64,000 bases of DNA, from contig CAAEUW010000014.1 of assembly GCA_900759325.1 (NCBI GenBank), positions 1 to 64,000 on the forward strand, read 5' to 3'. This document shows positions 1-6,382 of this stretch, piece after piece (the stretch's first letter is position 1; the number at the start of each line of letters is the position of its first letter). The DNA is from an uncultured Peptostreptococcus sp. GTDB taxonomy: Bacteria > Bacillota > Clostridia > Peptostreptococcales > Peptostreptococcaceae. The notes under the pieces were generated by a model that saw nothing but the letters and a program-made list of their open reading frames with translations, was not told the origin of the DNA and made no database searches. Made by a program: the position numbers and the translations under genes.

Positions 1-95
1 AAAGAAAAAAGACAACATCAAGGATACTATATGTATCCAAGATGCTGTCGCATAAATTTCGGATTTTATTCATCAACGCTAGTTGACAAAGAACC
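1..95 (+). mobile_element. Right end of an ISL3-family insertion sequence (continues left of window)
   Basis: The last 25 bases, read inward from position 95, begin GGTTCTTTGTCAACTAGCG, which resembles an ISL3-type terminal inverted repeat. They match the end of the ISL3 remnant at 8811 in 19 of 25 positions. Just inside is a hairpin (11-19 pairing with 41-49, inner arms 22-27 and 33-38) followed by GCATAAATTT. The 8811 copy has the same hairpin-plus-GCATAAT arrangement downstream of its transposase stop. By that comparison the transposase of this copy should lie left of the window on the plus strand. A short direct repeat may start at 96, but the other end is not visible. Confidence 0.7.
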
Positions 96-101
96 AAAAA
101 T

Positions 102-136
102 AAGGGAGTATGCAATCAATAAACATACTCCCTTTT
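102..136 (-). terminator. Terminator of glnS
   Basis: An 11-bp perfect stem (102-112 with 124-134, arm AAGGGAGTATG) lies 35 bases past the glnS stop. U-rich runs on both sides mean it could stop transcription from both directions. It also separates glnS from the insertion sequence. Confidence 0.8.
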
Positions 137-170
137 ATCATTGTCTGAGATTTACAAACTTATATACTTC

Positions 171-1829
171 CTATAATTTGAAGGAACTCTTTAAAGGTAC
201 TATTCTGTTAAATACTAACTTATCATCACTTGAGTACTTAGAATCTACACAGTAGAATCCGTTTCTGATAAACTGGAACTTATCATTCTTCTTTGCACCT
301 TCAATAGCAGCCTTCTCAACAAATCCTTGCTTGATTTCTAGCGAGCTCGGATTTATCTGTTCCAAGAAGTGCTTGCCTTCATTAGCTGGATCATCGTCTA
401 AAATCAAGGGTTCAAACAATCTAAACTCAGCTGGATATGAATTATTGGCATCAACCCAATGTATAGTGGCCTTAACCTTTCTCCCTTCAAAGCCAGAGCC
501 ACTCTTAGTTTCTGGGTCATATGTACAGTGGATTTCTACTACATTTCCATCAGCATCCTTAACCACATCATTACATTTAATAAAGTAACCACCCTTAAGC
601 CTAACTTCATTTCCTGGGAATAACCTAAAATACTTTTTAACTGGCACTTCCATAAAGTCATCTCTTTCGACATATAACTCTCTAGAAAAACTTACAAACC
701 TCTTGCCCATTTCTTCATTTTTAGCATTATTTTCTATCTCAATAAGTTCTGACTCACCTTCTGGATAGTTAGTTATTACTACCTTTAGTGGATTTAAAAC
801 GGCCATTGCCAAAGGCGCCTTAGGCTGCAGGTCCTCTCTTAAGAAGTAGTCCAGCATCCTGCTATCAACAGTAGAGTCAGCCTTTGATATACCAATTTCT
901 CTACAGAAGTTCCTAATAGACTCCGGTGTATAGCCCCTTCTCCTCAAACCTGAAATGGTTGGTATTCTTGGATCATCCCATCCGTCTGCAACACTATTAT
1001 CAACTAGTTGCTTTAACTTACGCTTAGACATAACTGTATTTGTAAGATTAAGTCTTGCAAATTCTATCTGTCTTGGAACTGCCTCCATTTCACACTCTCT
1101 TACTACCCAATCATAGAAAGGTCTCTGGTCTTCAAATTCAAGTGTACAGATTGAATGTGTAATATGCTCTATTGCATCTTCTAGTGGGTGGGCGTACGCA
1201 TACATTGGATATACACACCACTTGTCACCAGTATTATGGTGTGCATTATGAGATATCCTGTAAATTACTGGGTCTCTAAAGTTAATATTTGGTGAAGCCA
1301 TATCTATCTTGGCCCTTAGTACCTTTTCTCCGTCCTTAAATTCTCCGGCCGTCATTCTCTTGAATAAGTCGAGATTTTCCTCCACAGACCTATTTCTATA
1401 TGGGCTTTCCTTACCAGGTTCAGTAAGTGTCCCCCTATACTCTCTTATCTGGTCGGCAGTTAAGTCATCAACGTAGGCCAAGCCCTTGTTTATCAATAGG
1501 ATTGCCCTCTTATGCATTTCTTCAAAATAGTCTGATGCAAAATGTAGCTCATCCCATTCAAAACCTAGCCACTTTACATCTTCTTTTATAGATTCAACAT
1601 ACTCCACATCTTCCTTAACTGGGTTTGTATCATCAAACCTTAGGTTTACCCTGCCCTCGAACTCCTTTGCTAAACCAAAGTTTAGGCATATACTTTTTGC
1701 ATGACCTATATGCAGGTAACCATTTGGTTCTGGTGGAAACCTTGTAATAATGCTTTTATGCTTACCACTTTCTAAATCGTCTATAACTATGTTTCTTATA
1801 AAGTTTGAACTCTCTCTTTCAAACGTCAT
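171..1829 (-). CDS. glnS: Glutamine--tRNA ligase (GlnRS)
   Basis: This class I aminoacyl-tRNA synthetase of 552 residues charges tRNA-Gln directly with glutamine in the cytoplasm. The HIGH motif is at residues 40-43 in PNGYLHIGH and the KMSKS-type loop VMSKR at 266-270. The block [20 protein letters not shown] is typical of GlnRS rather than bacterial GluRS. The C-terminal half carries the beta-barrel anticodon-binding domains, and the length is normal for bacterial GlnRS. The start is supported by a GGGGG ribosome-binding site about 8 bases upstream. The gene appears to be transcribed alone and ends at the 102-136 hairpin. Many Bacillota lack GlnRS and use GluRS plus GatCAB, so its presence is a lineage feature. 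Confidence 0.95.
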   Translation of the reverse strand: MTFERESSNFIRNIVIDDLESGKHKSIITRFPPEPNGYLHIGHAKSICLNFGLAKEFEGRVNLRFDDTNPVKEDVEYVESIKEDVKWLGFEWDELHFASDYFEEMHKRAILLINKGLAYVDDLTADQIREYRGTLTEPGKESPYRNRSVEENLDLFKRMTAGEFKDGEKVLRAKIDMASPNINFRDPVIYRISHNAHHNTGDKWCVYPMYAYAHPLEDAIEHITHSICTLEFEDQRPFYDWVVRECEMEAVPRQIEFARLNLTNTVMSKRKLKQLVDNSVADGWDDPRIPTISGLRRRGYTPESIRNFCREIGISKADSTVDSRMLDYFLREDLQPKAPLAMAVLNPLKVVITNYPEGESELIEIENNAKNEEMGKRFVSFSRELYVERDDFMEVPVKKYFRLFPGNEVRLKGGYFIKCNDVVKDADGNVVEIHCTYDPETKSGSGFEGRKVKATIHWVDANNSYPAEFRLFEPLILDDDPANEGKHFLEQINPSSLEIKQGFVEKAAIEGAKKNDKFQFIRNGFYCVDSKYSSDDKLVFNRIVPLKSSFKL

Positions 1830-1915
1830 ATAATAACCCCCGCTTCTTTTTTAAAATGTCTATAACTATATTCTATATTATAATGATAAAAAAATAAAGT
1901 TACTTTCTAATAAGT

Positions 1916-2473
1916 CTAATATGATTTTAAATTTTCGTCATATACCTTTAGCAAAGATGACTGTATTCCTGATATTTTTTTGAGGTCATCCTGATCGAAT
2001 TGTCCATCCTGACCTAGTTCTAGACCTGACCTAATCATCCCTAATATCTCAAGCATAGACTCCTTGTTCTTGCCTATATTTGCCTTAACCTTTTTTATTT
2101 CTGCCTTGTACTTAGTATCATCCTTATCATTTTTTGATACAGCATCTGACTCTCTGTCTATAGCAGCCTTTATCTTATCCGTATCAAGTTTCTTAATTTC
2201 ATCAATTTTTGAATCTAGTTCTCCTATTAAAGATTTGATATCATTAGGATTAACCTTATATGAATCCTTCTTTATGTCTACAAGGTACTGATTTATATAC
2301 TTGCTATACCATGTGTATTCTGAATCAACTACATTTTTCCTATAGGCATCATATTCTAATGCATTTTCCCTTAGAGATGAATCCTTCATCCTGTTGTCCG
2401 TAGTCACCCGGGACTGGCAACCAACCAAAATAAGGCCGGCCAAGATGGTAATCACCATTCCTTTACTCTTCAT
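1916..2473 (-). CDS. Small lipoprotein of unknown function
   Basis: The 185-residue product starts with a type II signal peptide: MKSKGM, a hydrophobic stretch, then the lipobox LVGC with Cys19 as the lipidated residue. The mature part is rich in Lys, Asp and Glu and looks mostly helical. Residues 75-150 contain runs such as SKIDEIKKLDTDKIKAAIDR that could form a coiled coil. It should be anchored to the outer face of the cytoplasmic membrane. It lies between miaB and glnS on the same strand, 36 bases after miaB, and may be co-transcribed with miaB. I recognise no family. Confidence 0.75.
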   Translation of the reverse strand: MKSKGMVITILAGLILVGCQSRVTTDNRMKDSSLRENALEYDAYRKNVVDSEYTWYSKYINQYLVDIKKDSYKVNPNDIKSLIGELDSKIDEIKKLDTDKIKAAIDRESDAVSKNDKDDTKYKAEIKKVKANIGKNKESMLEILGMIRSGLELGQDGQFDQDDLKKISGIQSSLLKVYDENLKSY

Positions 2474-2509
2474 AGAATCCCCCTTTTTATACGATATGAT
2501 TATTTAAAT

Positions 2510-3958
2510 TTATAATATATACTTTACTAATTCTCCATTTAGCGAGAATGATTTAGGATCCGTTATCTTGACCTGGACCAATTTACCAATCATAGACTTG
2601 TCTCCACCCGTGAAGTTTACAGTCTTATTATGTCTTGACTTACCCGTTAAAACTGCTTCATTTTTCTTGCTAGTACCCTCTACAAGTACCTCTAGAGTCT
2701 TACCCATATATTCCGCATTCTTTTCTCCAGAAATCCTATTTACTACTTCAAGCACCCTCTCAAATCTTTCATGCTTGACATCTTCAGGTATTTGATCTAG
2801 CATTTTAGCTGCAGGTGTCCCCCTCCTCTTTGAGTATATAAAGGTAAAGGCGGAGTCATACCTTACCTGTTCACATATATCTATTGTATCTTCAACATCC
2901 TGGTCTGTTTCGCCTGGAAATCCTATCATTATATCAGTTGAAAAGGCTAGGTCTGGTATTTCTCTTTTGGCCTTTTCTATAATATCCAAGTAATCTTCCT
3001 TAGTATAGTGCCTATTCATCTTCTTTAATAGACTGCTACTTCCAGCCTGAAATGGTAGGTGTAGGAACTCACATACCTTATCACAATCCCTCATAGCACA
3101 GATTACATCATCAGATATATCCTTTGGGTGGGATGTCATAAACCTAATCCTTTCAAGACCTTCTATCTTATTTACTTGTCTTAGGAGCTGGGCAAAACTA
3201 ATCCTTTGATCTTCTTCTAGCGTCTTACCGTATGAATTCACATTCTGTCCTAAAAGAGTCACTTCCTTGGTTCCATTTTTTACAAGTGACTCTATCTCAG
3301 CAATTATATCACTTGGCTTCCTGCTTCTTTCCCTTCCCCTAGTATAAGGTACTATACAGTATGTACAAAAGTTGTTACATCCATACATAATGTTTACAAA
3401 GGCCTTAATATCAAATTTTCTATTGCTCTTAAGACCTTCAACTACCTCACCATCTACATCCCATACATCGACTATAAGCTTATCTCTGTTGAAAGTAGAC
3501 TCTAGCAATTCAGGGAACTTGTAAAGGTTGTGTGTACCAAAGATTAGGTCCACATGTCTATACCTGTTCTTAATTTCTTCAACAACATGTTCCTGTTGCA
3601 TCATACAACCACATACAACAATCTTCATGTCTGGTCTCTTTCTTTTTATACTCTTAAGATGGCCTAGATTACCATATACCTTTAATTCAGCATTTTCTCT
3701 TACAGCACATGTATTATATATAACTAGGTCTGCCTGGTCCTCTGACAGGGCCTGTACATAGCCCATTGCCTCTAGCATATTTATTAGCATTTCAGAGTCA
3801 TGCTCATTCATCTGACACCCAAAGGTAGTGCAGAAGTATGACTTTCTATTTCCAGTCCTATTAAATAGGCCTTCATTCATCATGTGAATAGACTCTATAT
3901 ATTTTTCTTGCTCTTCTATTTTATCTATAGATAACTCTATTTGCTTCCTTTTTGACAC
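2510..3958 (-). CDS. miaB: tRNA-2-methylthio-N6-dimethylallyladenosine synthase MiaB
   Basis: This radical-SAM methylthiotransferase adds the 2-methylthio group to i6A37 of tRNAs reading UNN codons. The 482-residue protein has an N-terminal methylthiotransferase domain with cysteines in GCQMN (C48), NTCAVR (C84) and VCGCM (C118) for the auxiliary Fe-S cluster. The radical-SAM triad CNNFCTYC is at C194, C198 and C201, and a C-terminal TRAM-like domain ends the protein. An extra N-terminal stretch of about 40 residues before the first cysteine block is usual in Bacillota MiaB. The gene is preceded by 379 bases without genes and followed by the lipoprotein gene. Confidence 0.95.
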   Translation of the reverse strand: MSKRKQIELSIDKIEEQEKYIESIHMMNEGLFNRTGNRKSYFCTTFGCQMNEHDSEMLINMLEAMGYVQALSEDQADLVIYNTCAVRENAELKVYGNLGHLKSIKRKRPDMKIVVCGCMMQQEHVVEEIKNRYRHVDLIFGTHNLYKFPELLESTFNRDKLIVDVWDVDGEVVEGLKSNRKFDIKAFVNIMYGCNNFCTYCIVPYTRGRERSRKPSDIIAEIESLVKNGTKEVTLLGQNVNSYGKTLEEDQRISFAQLLRQVNKIEGLERIRFMTSHPKDISDDVICAMRDCDKVCEFLHLPFQAGSSSLLKKMNRHYTKEDYLDIIEKAKREIPDLAFSTDIMIGFPGETDQDVEDTIDICEQVRYDSAFTFIYSKRRGTPAAKMLDQIPEDVKHERFERVLEVVNRISGEKNAEYMGKTLEVLVEGTSKKNEAVLTGKSRHNKTVNFTGGDKSMIGKLVQVKITDPKSFSLNGELVKYIL

Positions 3959-4337
3959 CTTATTTCTCCTTACTTAAAAGTACTTTCTCCCCATACTTTC
4001 ATTTATATTATCACTCTATTTTATCATATTTTGACAAATAACTGAATTTAATTTATCCTAATTTACAATAAATTGCTGATTAAGATCCTCTTATAAGACC
4101 TATTTCAGCAATATATTAAACTAGTGCTTAGATATTCATCATAGACTCACATAAATGAATGGTCTACATATTTATAAAAATCATTCTACTATACCGTGAC
4201 TAGTTATTGATTCCAACAGAAAAGGACTACCCTTACGGTAGTCCCTAATAAGCTATCTATCTTTTGCAAAAAACCAAATCATACTCCACCTTAGTAACTA
4301 GTATACTAGAACCTGCAAGGCAGACTAAAAGCGCTTC
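3959..4337. other. Gene-free interval upstream of miaB
   Basis: These 379 bases contain no credible ORF. They hold the probable miaB promoter on the minus strand near 3990-4040, an inverted repeat (ATTGCTGA at 4072-4079 and TCAGCAAT at 4105-4112), and the terminator at 4222-4245. The rest is AT-rich without a recognised RNA. Confidence 0.6.
4222..4245 (-). terminator. Terminator downstream of the 4338-5003 gene
   Basis: The stem GGGACTACC/GGTAGTCC with a short loop is followed on the minus strand by TTTTCTGTT. It lies about 95 bases past the stop of the orphan gene. Confidence 0.75.
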
Positions 4338-5003
4338 CTACTTGTAGTATCTCTCTACTGCATATATATGAGCTGCATTTACATATCTAGCTCTTTCTTC
4401 TTCAGGCAACTTCTCAAGTTCTCTTCTGAATACAGCATCAAATGACTCATTGTTGCTATTTAATAGTGACATATTCATCATAGCATCTGGTGAAAGAACC
4501 TTAAGCTTCTTATCGATTATCTTCATAGTCCTAAGAGTAATTTCAGCTCTCTCTAAACCACGTTCCTTTAGGTATTCATCATATGCTTCAACTATTAGAC
4601 GATAATCTGGGCAAGTATGCTTTAAGCACTCAAATTCATCATTAGCTAGAAACTTGCAAGTGAAAGGAATATTGTCCCAAGTATGGTAGATGTCAGATAC
4701 ATATACCTTCTTATCAAATAATTTCTTAATGATGTTCTTTATATTTTCTGCATCATAGAACTTATTTGCACTATTGTTGATACCCTTGATTTTTTCATCC
4801 ATTTCATTAATCTTAATAATGTGATCAAATTCATTTGCTAGGTCAGTCTTAACCCATTCTTCGTCAAAACCTAATTCCTTAATCGTAGATAATACAGCTC
4901 TCTTATAGATTTTCGGATTCTCAAATGCTTCCTTCCTAAGTATAGCCAACACAAAATCTTTTAAATCCTTCTTGTCTCTTATGCTCAAGTTTAACCTATT
5001 CAT
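4338..5003 (-). CDS. Orphan protein of unknown function
   Basis: I do not recognise this 221-residue protein. It has no signal peptide or membrane segment and looks mostly helical, so it should be cytoplasmic. It has charged ends and a central stretch (about residues 115-135) with CKFLANDEFECLKHTCPDYR, which has three cysteines, and a C-terminal helix around EEERARYVNAAHIYAVERYY. A ribosome-binding site AGAAGGGATGG precedes the ATG. A TTGCTT-17-TAGAAT promoter (5064-5092) and a terminator (4222-4245) indicate a single-gene unit. Codon use looks like that of its neighbours, so it is probably a real gene and not recently acquired. Confidence 0.7.
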   Translation of the reverse strand: MNRLNLSIRDKKDLKDFVLAILRKEAFENPKIYKRAVLSTIKELGFDEEWVKTDLANEFDHIIKINEMDEKIKGINNSANKFYDAENIKNIIKKLFDKKVYVSDIYHTWDNIPFTCKFLANDEFECLKHTCPDYRLIVEAYDEYLKERGLERAEITLRTMKIIDKKLKVLSPDAMMNMSLLNSNNESFDAVFRRELEKLPEEERARYVNAAHIYAVERYYK

Positions 5004-5063
5004 TTAAGTTACCCATCCCTTCTCAAAAAAAATAAATTATTATTTATTGCTTTGTTTGATATT

Positions 5064-5092
5064 ATTCTAACATAGTTCTACTATAAAAGCAA
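5064..5092 (-). promoter_or_regulatory. Probable promoter of the orphan gene 4338-5003
   Basis: Read on the minus strand, TTGCTT (5092-5087) is separated by 17 bases from TAGAAT (5069-5064). This leaves a leader of about 50-60 bases before the ATG. Confidence 0.45.
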
Positions 5093-5177
5093 CGTTTTTA
5101 CAGAAAAAGTCCGGAAAAAAACGCTTTTTTAATTTTTCATTAATTTAAAATTCAGGAAAAAATTTCAAAAAAAATCC

Positions 5178-5206
5178 TTGACAATGATCTACGAAAGATA
5201 TATGAT
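5178..5206 (+). promoter_or_regulatory. Sigma-A promoter of the T-box/trpP transcript
   Basis: A perfect TTGACA (5178-5183), a 17-base spacer and TATGAT (5201-5206) precede the T-box leader. Transcription should start near 5213. Confidence 0.85.
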
Positions 5207-5212
5207 ATTTAC

Positions 5213-5480
5213 AAATAGAAAATCCTATGAGGAGAAGTAGTAGGTTAGTTAACTATTTATAGAGAGTCGGTGATGGTGGAATACCGATACTAGCAACTGA
5301 TTGAATGGGTCTCTGAGGAGTGAATCGAAATCTTTTCGAGAGTAGACTTCACCGTGGGCTGCACGATATAGCGGATAGGGAATCATGAGTTCCTGAATAG
5401 AGATGTACGAGTTCATACTCGTATAATTTAGGTGGCAACGCGGATTATACTTCGCCCTATATATGGGGCGGAGTTTTTTT
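5213..5480 (+). promoter_or_regulatory. Tryptophan T-box leader
   Basis: The leader shows Stem I, the conserved T-box sequence AGGTGGCAACGCGG (5430-5443) and a terminator hairpin (about 5447-5479) ending in seven U residues. On the 3' side of the specifier loop a TGG codon sits at 5306-5308, just before the GTCTCT that closes Stem I, and matches tRNA-Trp. The antiterminator bulge TGGC would pair with a GCCA acceptor end, as expected for a tRNA with discriminator G such as tRNA-Trp. Uncharged tRNA-Trp should therefore stabilise the antiterminator and switch on the downstream transporter. Confidence 0.92.
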
Positions 5481-5528
5481 ATTGGATTTTTTATATCAAG
5501 AATTTATGTATTTTATGGAGGTATAAAA

Positions 5529-6080
5529 ATGAGAAACTCAAAAACAAAAACTATGATTTTAAACGCAATTTTATTAGGAATTGGCTTTATAGCCCATCAG
5601 ATCTTCCCTGCTATTGCAGGAGGTATCACACCAGACCTTACACTAGTAATGCTATTCTGCATTATGGTAATTAACAGGGATGACTATAAGTCATGCTTGG
5701 TTGCAGGTATTATTTCAGGTATTTTCTCTGCCCTAGCAACAAAGTTCCCTTCTGGCCAGGTTCCTAATATGGTAGATAAGTTGGTAACTGTAAATGTAAT
5801 GTTCATATTGATGAAGACTATGTATGCCCTACCACTAATGAACAAGTTAAACGAAAAGAAGGACCAGATAATTATATTTGTTATGACTCTAGTGGGTACT
5901 TTTGTAAGTGGTCTAGTATTCCTAGTGTCTGCTGCAGCAATGGTTGGACTACCAGCTAGCCTAATGAGCCTTATTGTAGCAGTGGTACTACCTTCTATAG
6001 TTTTAAATGTACTTGCATCAATGGTATTATTTAATATTGTTAAGCTAGCCCTAAAGAGATCAAGCTACCAGATTGGCTAG
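5529..6080 (+). CDS. trpP: Tryptophan transporter, TrpP family
   Basis: The 183-residue integral membrane protein has about five hydrophobic segments and the family-like start MILNAILLGIGFIAHQIFP followed by ITPDLTLVMLFC. It is the length expected of TrpP-type transporters, which are thought to be tryptophan importers of the cytoplasmic membrane. The start at 5529 is set by GGAGG seven bases upstream; a longer reading from 5463 would run through the T-box terminator. The Trp-specific T-box immediately upstream supports tryptophan as the substrate. Transcription probably ends at the hairpin at 6210-6256. The TAG stop coincides with the first base of a 59-bp duplication. Confidence 0.88.
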   Translation: MRNSKTKTMILNAILLGIGFIAHQIFPAIAGGITPDLTLVMLFCIMVINRDDYKSCLVAGIISGIFSALATKFPSGQVPNMVDKLVTVNVMFILMKTMYALPLMNKLNEKKDQIIIFVMTLVGTFVSGLVFLVSAAAMVGLPASLMSLIVAVVLPSIVLNVLASMVLFNIVKLALKRSSYQIG

Positions 6081-6197
6081 TATATTATATGTTATCATTT
6101 AATTTAAATTGTAAGCTCTAGTATATGATATGTATACTGTATATTATATGTTATCATTTAATTTAAATTGTAAGCTCTAGTATATGATATGTATACT
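6080..6197. repeat. Perfect 59-bp tandem duplication at the trpP stop codon
   Basis: Two identical copies lie head to tail at 6080-6138 and 6139-6197. The first base of copy 1 is the last base of the trpP stop codon. Each unit contains the palindrome AATTTAAATT and ends in AGTATATGATATGTATACT, an imperfect inverted repeat. No coding potential is seen. Perfect identity suggests a recent replication-slippage event. Confidence 0.95.
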
Positions 6198-6209
6198 ATT
6201 TCTTAGCAC

Positions 6210-6256
6210 AAAATAGCCAGGTATCCAACAAGCAAAGAGATAACTGGCTATTTTTA
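6210..6256 (+). terminator. Terminator of trpP
   Basis: A stem AAATAGCCAG/CTGGCTATTT (6211-6220 with 6244-6253), followed by a U run, lies 130 bases after the trpP stop because the duplication intervenes. Confidence 0.8.
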
Positions 6257-6307
6257 TATACTTTTCCAATATAATAAAAATTATATGTTATAAAGAGAAT
6301 AACAGTA

Positions 6308-6336
6308 TTGACAATAGTTATCATTAATTGTATAAT
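6308..6336 (+). promoter_or_regulatory. Consensus promoter of the CWB2-LRR surface-protein gene
   Basis: TTGACA (6308-6313), a 17-base spacer and TATAAT (6331-6336) form a perfect consensus sigma-A promoter. Transcription should start near 6343, giving a leader of about 40 bases. This rules out any translation start upstream of that point. Confidence 0.88.
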
Positions 6337-6382
6337 CAAGCTGGAGATTTTCTCAAATTTTTATTGGAGGTATCAAAAGAAA

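Larger units (their letters stand above)
6081..6382. other. Intergenic region between trpP and the CWB2-LRR gene
   Basis: These 302 bases hold the 59-bp duplication, the trpP terminator (6210-6256), and the promoter and leader of the downstream surface-protein gene. No further gene is seen. Confidence 0.7.

Noticed and set aside
4072..4112. Inverted repeat as a terminator or small RNA
   Set aside because: The arms are only 8 bases with a 25-base loop and no U run, so it is too weak to call.
5463..5528. Upstream start for trpP at 5463
   Set aside because: It would encode the T-box terminator hairpin; the ATG at 5529 has a well-spaced GGAGG.
6080..6197. Duplication as phage or plasmid attachment sites
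   Set aside because: The two copies are adjacent with nothing between them, and no integrase or tRNA gene is near.
6308..6382. Longer reading of the CWB2-LRR gene from 6308
   Set aside because: The putative TTG start is the first part of a perfect -35 box; the transcript starts about 35 bases later, so translation cannot begin there.
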